Origin: Flavobacterium psychrophilum
GTDB taxonomy: Bacteria; Bacteroidota; Bacteroidia; Flavobacteriales; Flavobacteriaceae
Length of the DNA stretch: 39,392 nucleotides
Assembly (NCBI GenBank): GCA_022729635.1
Contig: DZAU01000009.1
Location: 1 to 39,392 of the forward strand
Reading direction: 5' to 3'
A program made the position numbers and the translations under genes. Shown one piece after another: positions 26,229 to 35,630 of this stretch; position 1 is the stretch's first letter; each line of letters starts with the position of its first letter. A model generated the notes under the pieces. That model was not told the DNA's origin. It did not search any database and was given only the letters and a program-made list of their open reading frames with translations.

Positions 26229-26639
26229 ATGGGAGTTCGTAAAAGAGAAACAGCAGATGCAAGAAAAGAGGCAAATAAGTCTCTTGCTTTCGCAAAATTG
26301 AATAACTGCCCTACTTCACCTAGAAAAATGCGCTTAGTAGCAGATCTAGTAAGAGGTCAGAAAGTAGAAAGAGCACTAAATATTTTAAGATTTAGTTCTA
26401 AAGAAGCTTCAAGAAAATTAGAAAAATTGGTTTTATCTGTAATTGCAAACTGGCAAGCAAAAAACCCTGATGCTAATATGGAAGAAGCAGGCTTATTTAT
26501 TAAAGAGATACGCGTTGATGGCGGAATGATGTTGAAAAGACTTCGTCCAGCTCCACAAGGTCGTGCTCACAGAATCAGAAAACGTTCTAATCACGTAACC
26601 GTAGTATTAGGATCTATTAATAACACACAAGCAAATTAA
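26229..26639 (+). CDS. rplV: 50S ribosomal protein L22
   Basis: 136 residues, about 25 more than in E. coli, mainly an N-terminal basic lead-in ([20 protein letters not shown]). The core is recognised by [40 protein letters not shown] and [20 protein letters not shown]; the last is the loop that lines the exit tunnel. Five bases to rpsC. The start could be internal, but no better ATG is present. Confidence 0.97.
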   Translation: MGVRKRETADARKEANKSLAFAKLNNCPTSPRKMRLVADLVRGQKVERALNILRFSSKEASRKLEKLVLSVIANWQAKNPDANMEEAGLFIKEIRVDGGMMLKRLRPAPQGRAHRIRKRSNHVTVVLGSINNTQAN

Positions 26640-26644
26640 TAAAG

Positions 26645-27406
26645 ATGGGACAAAAGACAAATCCAATTGGAAATAGACTTGGAATCATCAGAGGATGGGA
26701 CTCTAACTGGTATGGTGGAAATGATTATGGCGATAAAATTGCCGAAGATTATAAAATCAGAAAGTATATCCATGCTCGTTTATCAAAAGCCAGTGTATCA
26801 AAAGTAATCATCGAGAGAACTTTAAAACTTGTAACCGTTACTATCACTACTGCAAGACCAGGTATCATTATCGGGAAAGGCGGACAAGAGGTAGACAAGT
26901 TGAAAGAAGAACTTAAGAAAGTTACTGATAAAGAGGTTCAAATCAACATCTTTGAAATCAAAAGACCTGAACTTGATGCTTATTTAGTTGCTACAAGTAT
27001 CTGTCGTCAAATCGAAAGCCGTATTTCTTACCGAAGAGCTATAAAGATGGCTATTGCTGCTACAATGCGTATGAACGCAGAAGGTATCAAAGTCTTGATT
27101 TCTGGTCGTTTGAATGGCGCTGAAATGGCACGTTCAGAAGGATTCAAAGAAGGTAGAATTCCTCTATCAACTTTCAGAGCCGATATCGATTATGCTCTTG
27201 CTGAAGCTCATACTACTTATGGTAGAATGGGTATAAAAGTATGGATCATGAAAGGTGAAGTTTATGGAAAGAGAGATCTTTCTCCACTTACAGGAATGGA
27301 TAAAAAACAATCTGGAACTGGTGGTGGTAAAGGTGGCGATTCTCCAAGAGGAGATAGAAAACCTTTCAATAAAGGTGGAAAACCAGACGCTCGTAAGAGA
27401 AAGTAA
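26645..27406 (+). CDS. rpsC: 30S ribosomal protein S3
   Basis: 253 residues. Binds mRNA at the entry site. Starts [20 protein letters not shown]; the KH domain holds [20 protein letters not shown], followed by [20 protein letters not shown] and [20 protein letters not shown]. The tail ([18 protein letters not shown] and on) is a Gly/Lys/Arg-rich, likely disordered extension of about 30 residues longer than E. coli S3. Nineteen bases to rplP. Confidence 0.98.
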   Translation: MGQKTNPIGNRLGIIRGWDSNWYGGNDYGDKIAEDYKIRKYIHARLSKASVSKVIIERTLKLVTVTITTARPGIIIGKGGQEVDKLKEELKKVTDKEVQINIFEIKRPELDAYLVATSICRQIESRISYRRAIKMAIAATMRMNAEGIKVLISGRLNGAEMARSEGFKEGRIPLSTFRADIDYALAEAHTTYGRMGIKVWIMKGEVYGKRDLSPLTGMDKKQSGTGGGKGGDSPRGDRKPFNKGGKPDARKRK

Positions 27407-27425
27407 ATTTTTAAATTAAAGAAAA

Positions 27426-27851
27426 ATGTTACAGCCTAAAAGAACAAAATACCGTAAGGTACAAAAGGGTAAAATGAAAGGGAACTCTCAAAGAGGGCAC
27501 GAACTTTCTAATGGAATGTTTGGTATTAAATCTGTACATGAAGATGGAATGTTCTTAACCTCACGTCAAATCGAAGCTGCGCGTATTGCTGCAACTCGTT
27601 ATATGAAAAGAGAAGGACAATTATGGATCAAAATATTTCCAGATAAACCAATTACTAAGAAACCTCTTGAGGTACGTATGGGTAAAGGTAAAGGAGCAGT
27701 CGAATATTGGGCTGCCATTGTTAGACCCGGAAGAATTATGTTTGAAGTTGGAGGAGTACCTTTGTCAGTTGCAAAAGAAGCATTACGTCTTGCAGCTCAA
27801 AAGCTTCCAGTAAAAACTAAATTCATTGTTGCTAGAGATTTCGAAGCATAA
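27426..27851 (+). CDS. rplP: 50S ribosomal protein L16
   Basis: 141 residues. Contacts the A-site tRNA and helps final 50S maturation. Starts [20 protein letters not shown]; contains [39 protein letters not shown] and [19 protein letters not shown]. Frame intact. Thirteen bases to rpmC. Confidence 0.98.
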   Translation: MLQPKRTKYRKVQKGKMKGNSQRGHELSNGMFGIKSVHEDGMFLTSRQIEAARIAATRYMKREGQLWIKIFPDKPITKKPLEVRMGKGKGAVEYWAAIVRPGRIMFEVGGVPLSVAKEALRLAAQKLPVKTKFIVARDFEA

Positions 27852-27864
27852 TTAATAAAATATT

Positions 27865-28056
27865 ATGAAACAATCAGAAATAAAAGATCTTTCTGCAGCA
27901 GAGTTGCAAGAAAAACTTAAGCAAATTAAGAAGGCCTATGCCGACTTAAAAATGGCTCACGCTATATCACCAATTGAGAATCCACTTCAAATTAGAACAG
28001 TGAGAAGAACAGTTGCAAGATTAGCTACAGAACTTACTAAAAGAGAGTTACTATAA
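27865..28056 (+). CDS. rpmC: 50S ribosomal protein L29
   Basis: 63 residues, normal length. Small two-helix protein near the tunnel exit, next to L23. Recognised by MKQSEIKDLSAAELQEKLKQ and NPLQIRTVRRTVARLATELT. Follows rplP and precedes rpsQ in the standard order. Confidence 0.96.
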   Translation: MKQSEIKDLSAAELQEKLKQIKKAYADLKMAHAISPIENPLQIRTVRRTVARLATELTKRELL

Positions 28057-28073
28057 CTGTATTCTGCTGAAAG

Positions 28074-28331
28074 ATGGAAAAAAGAAATTTAAGAAAAGAA
28101 AGAGTTGGGATTGTTACTTCAAATAAAATGGAGAAATCTATTGTAGTTGCACAAGTAACAAAAGTAAAACACCCACTATACGGTAAGTTCGTGTTGAAGA
28201 CTAAAAAATATCACGCACACGACGAAAAGAACGACTGCAACATTGGAGATACTGTAAGAATTAGCGAAACGCGTCCTTTGAGTAAAACAAAATGTTGGAG
28301 GTTAGTTGAAATCATTGAAAGAGCTAAATAA
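28074..28331 (+). CDS. rpsQ: 30S ribosomal protein S17
   Basis: 85 residues. Primary rRNA-binding OB-fold protein of the 30S body. Conserved features: [40 protein letters not shown] and [20 protein letters not shown]. Normal length; two bases to rplN. Confidence 0.97.
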   Translation: MEKRNLRKERVGIVTSNKMEKSIVVAQVTKVKHPLYGKFVLKTKKYHAHDEKNDCNIGDTVRISETRPLSKTKCWRLVEIIERAK

Positions 28332-28333
28332 TT

Positions 28334-28702
28334 ATGGTACAACAAGAATCAAGACTAAAAGTAGCAGATAACACGGGAGCAAAAGAAGTTTTAACTATCC
28401 GTGTTTTAGGAGGTACCAAAAGAAGGTATGCCTCTGTTGGTGACAAGATTGTAGTTTCTATCAAAGATGCAACTCCAAACGGAAACGTAAAAAAAGGAGC
28501 GGTTTCAACTGCAGTTGTTGTACGTACCAAAAAAGAAGTGAGAAGAGCCGACGGTTCATACATTAGATTCGACGATAACGCTTGCGTATTGTTGAACGCT
28601 GCTGGTGAAATGAGAGGAACTCGCGTTTTTGGTCCGGTAGCAAGAGAACTTCGTGAAAAACAATTCATGAAAATTGTATCATTAGCACCAGAAGTGCTTT
28701 AA
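28334..28702 (+). CDS. rplN: 50S ribosomal protein L14
   Basis: 122 residues. Forms an intersubunit bridge and is the docking site of the silencing factor RsfS. Shows [40 protein letters not shown] and [20 protein letters not shown], ending [20 protein letters not shown]. First gene of the spc part. Ten bases to rplX. Confidence 0.98.
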
Positions 28703-28712
28703 TTATTTTAAG

Positions 28713-29027
28713 ATGATAAAGCTAAAAATAAAATCAGGCGACATTGTAAGAGTTATTGCTGGTGATCACAAAGGATCTGAAGGTAAAGTTCTTCGTGTGT
28801 ACCGCGAGAAAAATAAAGCAATTATTGAAGGAGTAAACATGGTTTCAAAACACACGAAACCAAGTGCAAAAAACCCTCAAGGTGGTATTGTAAAAAAAGA
28901 AGCTTCTATACAAATATCTAATATTTCTCTAATTGATCCTAAAACTAAGGAAACAACCAGAGTGGGTATTAGAGTAGAAGGAGGTAAGAAAGTGAGATTT
29001 TCAAAAAAATCTAATCAAGTACTATAG
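28713..29027 (+). CDS. rplX: 50S ribosomal protein L24
   Basis: 104 residues. Assembly initiator of the 50S subunit. KOW motif near the start ([20 protein letters not shown]), then [20 protein letters not shown] and [20 protein letters not shown]. Normal length. Two bases to rplE, so translation is probably coupled. Confidence 0.97.
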   Translation: MIKLKIKSGDIVRVIAGDHKGSEGKVLRVYREKNKAIIEGVNMVSKHTKPSAKNPQGGIVKKEASIQISNISLIDPKTKETTRVGIRVEGGKKVRFSKKSNQVL

Positions 29028-29029
29028 TA

Positions 29030-29581
29030 ATGGCATATATACCTAGACTAAAAGAAGAGTATAAGAACAGAGTAATCTCTGCTCTTAAAGAAGAATTCGG
29101 ATACAAAAACGTAATGCAAGTTCCAAAATTGGAAAAAATCGTTTTAAGTAAAGGAGTTGGTGCAGCTACATCTGATAAAAAACTAATTGACTACGCAGTT
29201 GATGAGTTGACAAAGATTACTGGACAGAAAGCAGTATCCACAATTTCAAAGAAAGACGTTGCGTCATTCAAATTGAGAAAAGGGATGCCTATTGGAGCAA
29301 AAGTTACTTTGCGCGGAGAAAGAATGTACGAATTTTTAGATAGATTAGTTACTTCATCTTTACCGCGAGTAAGAGATTTCAGTGGAATTAAAGCTACTGG
29401 TTTTGACGGAAGAGGAAACTACAATCTTGGTGTTTTAGAGCAAATCATTTTCCCTGAAATTGATATTGACAAAGTAAATAAAATATCTGGAATGGACATT
29501 ACTTTTGTTACTTCTGCTAAAACAGACAAAGAAGCAAAGTCATTATTGGCTGAATTGGGATTACCTTTTAAAAAGAATTAA
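29030..29581 (+). CDS. rplE: 50S ribosomal protein L5
   Basis: 183 residues. Binds 5S rRNA and contacts P-site tRNA in the central protuberance. Recognised by [60 protein letters not shown] and [20 protein letters not shown]. Normal length. Three bases to rpsN. Confidence 0.98.
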   Translation: MAYIPRLKEEYKNRVISALKEEFGYKNVMQVPKLEKIVLSKGVGAATSDKKLIDYAVDELTKITGQKAVSTISKKDVASFKLRKGMPIGAKVTLRGERMYEFLDRLVTSSLPRVRDFSGIKATGFDGRGNYNLGVLEQIIFPEIDIDKVNKISGMDITFVTSAKTDKEAKSLLAELGLPFKKN

Positions 29582-29584
29582 GAT

Positions 29585-29854
29585 ATGGCTAAAGAATCAA
29601 TGAAAGCCCGCGAGGTTAAGAGAGAAAAAACGGTAGCTAAGTATGCTGAGAAAAGAAAAGCTTTGAAAGAAGCCGGAGATTCTGTAGGTTTGCAAAAACT
29701 ACCTAAAAATGCTTCACCAATTCGTTTGCATAACCGTTGTAAATTAACTGGTAGACCAAGAGGTTATATCCGTCAATTTGGCATTTCACGTGTAACATTC
29801 CGTGAGATGGCTAACCAAGGGTTAATTCCAGGTGTGAAAAAAGCCAGCTGGTAA
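29585..29854 (+). CDS. rpsN: 30S ribosomal protein S14, zinc-independent form
   Basis: 89 residues. Head protein of the 30S. The short zinc-binding form has CxxC pairs; here the equivalent region reads [20 protein letters not shown] with a single Cys, and the protein is of the longer C-minus type. This predicts that no zinc is needed. The N-terminus [20 protein letters not shown] and the C-terminus [15 protein letters not shown] are standard. A 71-base gap with a heptamer-like hairpin separates it from rpsH. Confidence 0.97.
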   Translation: MAKESMKAREVKREKTVAKYAEKRKALKEAGDSVGLQKLPKNASPIRLHNRCKLTGRPRGYIRQFGISRVTFREMANQGLIPGVKKASW

Positions 29855-29869
29855 AAACAAGTATAAATT

Positions 29870-29911
29870 GGTTTCAGGTTCAATGAAATAGTTTTATTGA
29901 AAACCGTTACC
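29870..29911. repeat. Short inverted heptamer-like array between rpsN and rpsH
   Basis: Units in phase: GGTTTCA, GGTTCAA, TGAAATA, GTTTTAT, TGAAAAC, CGTTACC. TTCAAT (29879-29884) pairs with ATTGAA (29896-29901), and GGTT (29870-29873) with AACC (29902-29905). It is weaker than the other two arrays in this operon, so the call is tentative. Confidence 0.55.
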
Positions 29912-29925
29912 GCAAATAAATAAAT

Positions 29926-30324
29926 ATGTATTCAGATCCTATTGCAGATTATTTAACGAGAGTTAGAAACGCTGTGGCCGCAAACCACAAAGTTGTCGAA
30001 ATTCCGGCATCTAATCTAAAAAAAGAAATAACTAAGATCTTATTTGATCAAGGATATATCTTGAGTTACAAATTTGAAGATAACTCTGTTCAGGGTTCCA
30101 TCAAAATCGCTTTGAAGTACGACAAAGTTACCAAAGAGTCAGTAATTAAAGATATCCAAAGAATTAGTAAACCAGGTTTACGTAAGTATTCAGGTTCTTC
30201 TTCCATCCCAAGAATCCTTAACGGATTAGGGATTGCTATTGTTTCCACTTCAAAAGGTCTTATGACCGGAAAACAAGCCAAGCAATTAAATGTAGGTGGT
30301 GAAGTAATTTGTTACGTATACTAA
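29926..30324 (+). CDS. rpsH: 30S ribosomal protein S8
   Basis: 132 residues. Binds the central domain of 16S rRNA; in E. coli it represses the spc operon. Conserved parts: [39 protein letters not shown] and [20 protein letters not shown]. Normal length. It is preceded by the hairpin at 29870-29905. Nineteen bases to rplF. Confidence 0.98.
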   Translation: MYSDPIADYLTRVRNAVAANHKVVEIPASNLKKEITKILFDQGYILSYKFEDNSVQGSIKIALKYDKVTKESVIKDIQRISKPGLRKYSGSSSIPRILNGLGIAIVSTSKGLMTGKQAKQLNVGGEVICYVY

Positions 30325-30343
30325 TTAAAAAGACTTATAAGAG

Positions 30344-30886
30344 ATGTCAAGAATAGGTAAAAATCCCGTTGTAATCCCTGCCGGAGTAACTGTAGAAGTT
30401 GCCAATGGTATCATTACTGTAAAAGGAAAAAAAGGTCAACTTACACAGGAGTTTTCGGATGTAACTGTAACAGTTGAAGGAGATCAAGTTCAAGTGGACA
30501 GATCATCTGATCAAAAAGACCAAAGAGCAAAACACGGTTTGTATAGATCTTTAATCAATAATATGATTATTGGTGTTACAGATGGTTTTACTAAAGAATT
30601 AGAATTGGTAGGAGTAGGTTATAGAGCTTCGAATCAAGGACAAAAATTAGATTTAGCTCTTGGATTTTCTCACAATATTGTTTTAGAAGTAGCTCCAGAA
30701 GTATCTTTGGAAACTATATCTGAAAAAGGGAAAAACCCAATTGTGAAATTAACATCATTTGATAAACAACTTTTAGGTCAGGTTGCTGCGAAAATCAGAG
30801 GTTTCCGCAAACCAGAACCATACAAAGGAAAAGGTGTTAAATTTGTAGGTGAAGTATTAAGAAGAAAAGCAGGTAAATCAGCTTAA
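30344..30886 (+). CDS. rplF: 50S ribosomal protein L6
   Basis: 180 residues. Two similar domains that bind near the sarcin-ricin loop and the factor site. Starts [20 protein letters not shown]; contains [40 protein letters not shown], and [20 protein letters not shown] near the C-terminus. Normal length; 11 bases to rplR. Confidence 0.98.
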   Translation: MSRIGKNPVVIPAGVTVEVANGIITVKGKKGQLTQEFSDVTVTVEGDQVQVDRSSDQKDQRAKHGLYRSLINNMIIGVTDGFTKELELVGVGYRASNQGQKLDLALGFSHNIVLEVAPEVSLETISEKGKNPIVKLTSFDKQLLGQVAAKIRGFRKPEPYKGKGVKFVGEVLRRKAGKSA

Positions 30887-30897
30887 AAAACAACATT

Positions 30898-31248
30898 ATG
30901 TCATTAACAAAACCTGAAAGAAGACAGAGAATCAGATTCAGAATTAGAAAAACAATTAGTGGTACAGCTACTAATCCAAGACTTTCTGTATTTAGAAGTA
31001 ACAAAGAAATTTATGCTCAACTTATTGATGACGTAAACGGAGTTACTTTATTAGCTGCCTCTTCAAGAGAAAAAGAAATAGGAAAAGGTACAAACGTTGA
31101 AATTGCTTCAGCAGTTGGAAAACTAGTTGCAGAAAAAGCGTTAAAAGCTGGGATTGAAACTGTAACTTTCGATAGAGGAGGTTATTTATATCACGGTCGT
31201 ATTAAATCATTAGCGGAAGGCGCGAGAGCAGCTGGACTTAAATTTTAA
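30898..31248 (+). CDS. rplR: 50S ribosomal protein L18
   Basis: 116 residues. Binds 5S rRNA together with L5. Shows the basic N-terminus [40 protein letters not shown] and [20 protein letters not shown]. Normal length. Five bases to rpsE. Confidence 0.98.
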   Translation: MSLTKPERRQRIRFRIRKTISGTATNPRLSVFRSNKEIYAQLIDDVNGVTLLAASSREKEIGKGTNVEIASAVGKLVAEKALKAGIETVTFDRGGYLYHGRIKSLAEGARAAGLKF

Positions 31249-31253
31249 TAAGT

Positions 31254-31778
31254 ATGTCTAGTAAATACAAAAATATTGAAATCGTAAAACCGAGTGGTCT
31301 TGAATTAAAAGATCGTTTGGTAAGTGTAAATCGTGTTACTAAAGTTACAAAAGGTGGTAGAGCTTTCGGGTTTTCAGCAATTGTAGTTGTAGGTGATGAA
31401 AATGGAGTAGTAGGTCACGGATTAGGAAAATCTAAAGACGTTTCTGAAGCAATTGCGAAAGCAGTAGAAGATGCAAAGAAAAATCTTGTGAAAATTCCTT
31501 TGAACGGACAATCTGTTCCTCACGAACAAAAAGGTAAATTTGGTGGAGCACGTGTGTTTTTAATTCCTGCCTCACATGGTACCGGAGTTATTGCAGGTGG
31601 AGCTGTTCGTTCAGTACTTGAGTCAGTTGGAATACACGACGTATTATCAAAATCTCAAGGATCATCAAACCCTCACAACGTGGTAAAAGCAACATTTGAT
31701 GCTTTATTACAAATGAGAAGCGCTCATACTGTTGCAAAACAAAGAGGGGTTTCTTTAGAAAAAGTTTTTAAAGGTTAA
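31254..31778 (+). CDS. rpsE: 30S ribosomal protein S5
   Basis: 174 residues. Works with S4 and S12 in decoding fidelity and in mRNA unwinding. Conserved parts: [40 protein letters not shown] and [20 protein letters not shown]. The loop targeted by spectinomycin-resistance changes (VTKVTKGGR) looks normal. Twelve bases to rpmD. Confidence 0.98.
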   Translation: MSSKYKNIEIVKPSGLELKDRLVSVNRVTKVTKGGRAFGFSAIVVVGDENGVVGHGLGKSKDVSEAIAKAVEDAKKNLVKIPLNGQSVPHEQKGKFGGARVFLIPASHGTGVIAGGAVRSVLESVGIHDVLSKSQGSSNPHNVVKATFDALLQMRSAHTVAKQRGVSLEKVFKG

Positions 31779-31790
31779 TTCAAGGAAATT

Positions 31791-31973
31791 ATGGCTAAAT
31801 TATTAGTAAAACAAGTTAGAAGCAAAATCAATTGTCCTCTTACTCAAAAAAGAGGTTTGGAAGCTTTAGGTCTACGTAAAATGGGTCAGGTTGTAGAACA
31901 TGATTCAAATCCAACTATCCTTGGAATGATAAATAAAGTTAAACACTTAGTTTCTGTAGAAGAAGCTAAATAA
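31791..31973 (+). CDS. rpmD: 50S ribosomal protein L30
   Basis: 60 residues, the bacterial short form. Recognised by [40 protein letters not shown] and IGMI-like [12 protein letters not shown]. Lies between rpsE and rplO in the standard order, ten bases before rplO. Confidence 0.97.
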   Translation: MAKLLVKQVRSKINCPLTQKRGLEALGLRKMGQVVEHDSNPTILGMINKVKHLVSVEEAK

Positions 31974-31983
31974 CAAATACGTT

Positions 31984-32436
31984 ATGAATTTAAGTAACTT
32001 ACAACCGGCTGAAGGGTCAACACACAATCAAAATAAAAGATTAGGTAGAGGAGAAGGTTCTGGAAAAGGTGGTACCGCATCACGTGGTCACAAAGGAGCA
32101 AAATCTCGTTCTGGATATTCTAAAAAGATTGGTTTTGAAGGTGGTCAAATGCCTCTTCAAAGACGTGTGCCTAAGTTTGGTTTCACAAACATCAATCGTA
32201 AAGAATACGAAGGTGTAAATCTTGATACACTTCAATTATTAGTAGATAATGGTTTGGTTACAGATACTGTTGATATGACAGATTATATTGTTAACCGTTT
32301 GGCTACCAAGAATGAAAGCGTTAAGATTTTAGGTAGAGGAGAATTGAAAGCAAAATTAAAAGTATCCGCTCACAAATTTACTGCTACTGCAAAAGCTGCT
32401 ATCGAAGCCGCTGGTGGAGAAGCTGTAATCCTTTAA
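31984..32436 (+). CDS. rplO: 50S ribosomal protein L15
   Basis: 150 residues. Late-assembly 50S protein. The Gly-rich N-terminus (LGRGEGSGKGGTASRGHKGA, SRSGYSKKIGFEGGQMPLQR) threads into rRNA; the C-terminal domain includes KILGRGELKAKLKVSAHKFT and AIEAAGGEAVIL. Normal length; 13 bases to secY. Confidence 0.98.
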   Translation: MNLSNLQPAEGSTHNQNKRLGRGEGSGKGGTASRGHKGAKSRSGYSKKIGFEGGQMPLQRRVPKFGFTNINRKEYEGVNLDTLQLLVDNGLVTDTVDMTDYIVNRLATKNESVKILGRGELKAKLKVSAHKFTATAKAAIEAAGGEAVIL

Positions 32437-32449
32437 TTTTCCGATTAAG

Positions 32450-33796
32450 ATGAAGAAATTTATTGAATCAATAATTAATGTTTGGAAAATCGAGGAGCTA
32501 AAAAACAGAATCCTAATCACATTAGGAATTCTTTTAGTGTATCGTTTTGGAGCACATGTTACTCTTCCGGGTATTGATGCTACGCAATTAACAGGTTTAG
32601 CAGGACAAACCAAAGACGGACTGGGTTCTATTCTGGATATGTTTACTGGTGGTGCTTTCTCTAAAGCTTCAGTTTTTGCATTAGGGATTATGCCATATAT
32701 TTCTGCTTCGATTGTGGTTCAGTTAATGGGAATTGCGATTCCATATTTACAAAAACTTCAAAGTGATGGAGAAAGCGGAAGAAAGAAAATCAATCAAATT
32801 ACCCGTTGGCTAACAATAGGTATTACATTGGTTCAAGGACCAGGTTACATCTATAATCTTTACAGAACATTGCCAAGTAGTGCATTCTTGTTAGGATTTA
32901 ATTCTGTTGAATTTGTATTTTCTTCAGTAGTTATTTTAACAACAGGTACAATATTCGCAATGTGGTTAGGAGAAAAAATTACTGATAAAGGAATTGGAAA
33001 CGGAATATCACTATTGATTATGGTTGGTATTTTGGCTAGATTACCTGAAGCATTTTTGCAAGAATTTGCAACTAGAGTTACTAATAATAACGGAGGACCA
33101 ATGTTATTGGTTGTCGAAATTATTGTTTGGTTATTAGTAATCATCTCTTGTATATTGTTAGTAATGGCAATTAGAAAAATCCCGGTTCAGTATGCACGTC
33201 GTACAACTTCCGGTGATTTCGAAAAAGATATGATGGGTGGTAACAGACAATGGATTCCACTAAAATTAAATGCTTCTGGTGTTATGCCAATCATTTTTGC
33301 TCAAGCAATTATGTTTATTCCTGCTGCTGTAGCAGGGTTGTCAAAATCAGATGCTTCACAATCAATCGTTGGTGCTTTTAGTAATATGTTCGGATTTTGG
33401 TATAATTTAGTTTTTGCAACGCTTATTGTTGTGTTTACTTTCTTTTATACTGCAATCACTGTTCCTACTAATAAAATGTCCGATGATTTAAAAAGAAGTG
33501 GAGGTTTTATTCCGGGTGTTAGACCAGGAGTTGAAACATCTGACTTTCTTGACAAAGTGATGTCCTTAATAACCTTTCCAGGCTCTTTATTTCTTGCCTT
33601 AATAGCTGTGTTCCCAGCCATTGTAGTAAGTCTTATGGATGTTCAACAATCTTGGGCAATGTTTTTTGGAGGAACATCATTGATAATTATGGTTGGTGTC
33701 GCCATCGATACGATTCAACAAATCAATTCATACTTGTTGAACAAGCATTATGATGGTTTAATGAAAAGTGGAAAAAATAGAAAAGCAGTAGCTTAA
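32450..33796 (+). CDS. secY: Protein translocase subunit SecY
   Basis: 448 residues. Ten-helix channel of the Sec translocon in the inner membrane; every signal-peptide protein in this window passes through it. Conserved start IINVWKIEELKNRILITLGI with RFGAHVTLPGID, plug region GGAFSKASVFALGIMPYISA, cytoplasmic loop RKIPVQYARR, and PGVRPG before the last helices. Length fits the family. It lies within the spc part between rplO and infA, as usual. Three bases separate it from infA. Confidence 0.98.
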   Translation: MKKFIESIINVWKIEELKNRILITLGILLVYRFGAHVTLPGIDATQLTGLAGQTKDGLGSILDMFTGGAFSKASVFALGIMPYISASIVVQLMGIAIPYLQKLQSDGESGRKKINQITRWLTIGITLVQGPGYIYNLYRTLPSSAFLLGFNSVEFVFSSVVILTTGTIFAMWLGEKITDKGIGNGISLLIMVGILARLPEAFLQEFATRVTNNNGGPMLLVVEIIVWLLVIISCILLVMAIRKIPVQYARRTTSGDFEKDMMGGNRQWIPLKLNASGVMPIIFAQAIMFIPAAVAGLSKSDASQSIVGAFSNMFGFWYNLVFATLIVVFTFFYTAITVPTNKMSDDLKRSGGFIPGVRPGVETSDFLDKVMSLITFPGSLFLALIAVFPAIVVSLMDVQQSWAMFFGGTSLIIMVGVAIDTIQQINSYLLNKHYDGLMKSGKNRKAVA

Positions 33797-33799
33797 CTT

Positions 33800-34015
33800 A
33801 TGGCAAAGCAATCAGCAATAGAGCAAGACGGATCAATAATTGAAGCATTATCAAATGCCATGTTCCGTGTTGAATTAGAAAACGGACACATTGTAATTGC
33901 TCATATATCTGGAAAAATGCGTATGCATTACATCAAATTATTACCTGGTGATAAAGTGAAACTAGAAATGAGTCCTTATGATTTGTCAAAAGCAAGAATT
34001 ACTTATAGATATTAA
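33800..34015 (+). CDS. infA: Translation initiation factor IF-1
   Basis: 71 residues, normal length. OB-fold factor that binds the 30S A site during initiation. Recognised by [40 protein letters not shown] and [20 protein letters not shown]. Lies between secY and rpmJ, the common order. Confidence 0.98.
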   Translation: MAKQSAIEQDGSIIEALSNAMFRVELENGHIVIAHISGKMRMHYIKLLPGDKVKLEMSPYDLSKARITYRY

Positions 34016-34026
34016 AGATATTCAAA

Positions 34027-34143
34027 ATGAAAGTAAGAGCATCAGTTAAAAAAAGAAGTGCCGAGTGCAAAATTGTACGAAGAAAAGGCAGATTATACGT
34101 AATCAACAAAAAGAATCCTAGATTTAAACAAAGACAAGGATAG
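34027..34143 (+). CDS. rpmJ: 50S ribosomal protein L36, zinc-independent form
   Basis: 38 residues, a short gene easily missed. ATG 34027, stop TAG 34141-34143. It starts [20 protein letters not shown] and ends [12 protein letters not shown], as in L36. The zinc ligands are mostly gone: of the C-x2-C ... C ... H set of the zinc form only Cys14 remains, with Ser11, Asn27 and Phe in the other places. It is thus a C-minus form. Eleven bases after infA and two before rpsM. Confidence 0.96.
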   Translation: MKVRASVKKRSAECKIVRRKGRLYVINKKNPRFKQRQG

Positions 34144-34145
34144 TT

Positions 34146-34520
34146 ATGGCAAGAATAGCAGGGGTAGATATCCCAAAAAACAAAAGAGGAGTTATCGCTT
34201 TAACCTATATCTTCGGAATTGGTAAAAGTAGAGCAATTGAGATTTTAGATAAAGCTCAAGTTAGCCAAGATACAAAAGTTCAAGATTGGAATGATGACGA
34301 AATTCACGCAATTCGTGATGCTGTATCTTTCTTTAAAATTGAAGGTGAACTACGTTCAGAAGTTTCCTTAAACATCAAACGTTTAATGGATATTGGATGT
34401 TATAGAGGTATCCGTCACAGGTCTGGTCTTCCTTTAAGAGGACAAAGAACTAAAAACAACTCTAGAACAAGAAAAGGAAAAAGAAAAACTGTTGCTAACA
34501 AGAAAAAAGCAACTAAATAA
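34146..34520 (+). CDS. rpsM: 30S ribosomal protein S13
   Basis: 124 residues. Head protein that bridges to the 50S and contacts P-site tRNA. Starts [20 protein letters not shown]; contains [39 protein letters not shown] and [20 protein letters not shown]. Normal length. Eight bases to rpsK. Confidence 0.98.
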   Translation: MARIAGVDIPKNKRGVIALTYIFGIGKSRAIEILDKAQVSQDTKVQDWNDDEIHAIRDAVSFFKIEGELRSEVSLNIKRLMDIGCYRGIRHRSGLPLRGQRTKNNSRTRKGKRKTVANKKKATK

Positions 34521-34528
34521 TAAGTAAT

Positions 34529-34912
34529 ATGGCTAAAGCAACTACAAAAAAACGTAAAGTTATCGTTGAATCAACGGGTGAAGCTCATATTTCTGCTACC
34601 TTCAATAACATCATCATTTCTTTGACAAACAAAAAAGGTGAAGTTATTTCTTGGTCTTCAGCTGGTAAAATGGGTTTCAGAGGTTCTAAAAAGAACACTC
34701 CGTATGCAGCTCAAATGGCAGCAGAAGATTGTAGTAAAGTAGCGTTAGAAGCTGGACTTAAAAAAGTAAAAGTATATGTAAAAGGACCAGGAAACGGACG
34801 TGAGTCTGCAATTCGTTCTTTGCATAACGGCGGAATTGAAGTAACTGAAATCATTGACGTTACCCCAATGCCTCACAACGGATGTCGTCCTCCTAAAAGA
34901 CGTAGAGTTTAA
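34529..34912 (+). CDS. rpsK: 30S ribosomal protein S11
   Basis: 127 residues. Platform protein next to the Shine-Dalgarno helix site. Shows [40 protein letters not shown] and [20 protein letters not shown], ending [15 protein letters not shown]. Normal length. It is followed by a 91-base gap with an inverted repeat before rpsD. Confidence 0.98.
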   Translation: MAKATTKKRKVIVESTGEAHISATFNNIIISLTNKKGEVISWSSAGKMGFRGSKKNTPYAAQMAAEDCSKVALEAGLKKVKVYVKGPGNGRESAIRSLHNGGIEVTEIIDVTPMPHNGCRPPKRRRV

Positions 34913-34938
34913 TACTCAAAAATTATTATAGTATAACT

Positions 34939-34990
34939 AGATTGAAAATAGATTATCGAAGGATAAGACCTGAATTCATAATCTCAATCT
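34939..34990 (+). promoter_or_regulatory. Inverted repeat in the leader of rpsD, possible regulatory structure
   Basis: AGATT (34939-34943) and AGATTAT (34950-34956) can pair with ATAATCT (34978-34984) and AATCT (34986-34990), giving a two-part stem around a 21-base loop. S4 controls this operon in E. coli through a leader structure; here no more than the position suggests such a role. Confidence 0.35.
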
Positions 34991-35003
34991 TAAACAATTA
35001 AAA

Positions 35004-35609
35004 ATGGCAAGATATACTGGTCCAAGTACAAGAATCGCCCGTAAATTCGGCGAAGCAATTTTCGGAGACGACAAGGCTTTCGAAAAAAGAAATTATCCTC
35101 CTGGACAACACGGGATGGCTAAAAAAAGAGGAAAAAAATCTGAATTTGCTATTCAGTTAATGGAAAAGCAAAAAGCTAAATATTCTTACGGAATTTTAGA
35201 AAAACAATTCAGAAACTTATTCGAAAAAGCATCAGCTACTAAAGGGGTTACTGGTGAAGTTTTATTACAATTATGTGAAGCAAGATTAGACAACGTAGTT
35301 TTTAGAATGGGAATTGCTCCTTCTAGAAGAGGTGCTCGTCAAATCGTATCTCACCGTCACATTACAGTTAACGGTGAAAATGTAAACATCCCTTCTTACC
35401 ACCTTAAACCTGGTGATAAAGTTGCTGTTCGTGAAAAATCTAAATCATTAGAAGCTATCGAGCGTTCTTTATCTAATTCAAGTCATGTTTATGAATGGAT
35501 TACTTGGAATAACGAATTGAAAGAAGGTACTTTTGTTTCTGTACCTGCCAGACTTCAAATTCCAGAAAATATTAAAGAACAATTAATCGTAGAGTTGTAC
35601 AACAAATAA
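35004..35609 (+). CDS. rpsD: 30S ribosomal protein S4
   Basis: 201 residues. Primary assembly protein of the 30S body, involved in fidelity. Starts [20 protein letters not shown]; then [20 protein letters not shown], the S4 domain [20 protein letters not shown] and [20 protein letters not shown]. The N-terminal zinc-ligand cysteines of some S4 proteins are absent. Twenty-one bases to rpoA. Confidence 0.98.
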   Translation: MARYTGPSTRIARKFGEAIFGDDKAFEKRNYPPGQHGMAKKRGKKSEFAIQLMEKQKAKYSYGILEKQFRNLFEKASATKGVTGEVLLQLCEARLDNVVFRMGIAPSRRGARQIVSHRHITVNGENVNIPSYHLKPGDKVAVREKSKSLEAIERSLSNSSHVYEWITWNNELKEGTFVSVPARLQIPENIKEQLIVELYNK

Positions 35610-35630
35610 TAATTGACTTAGTCGAAATTT

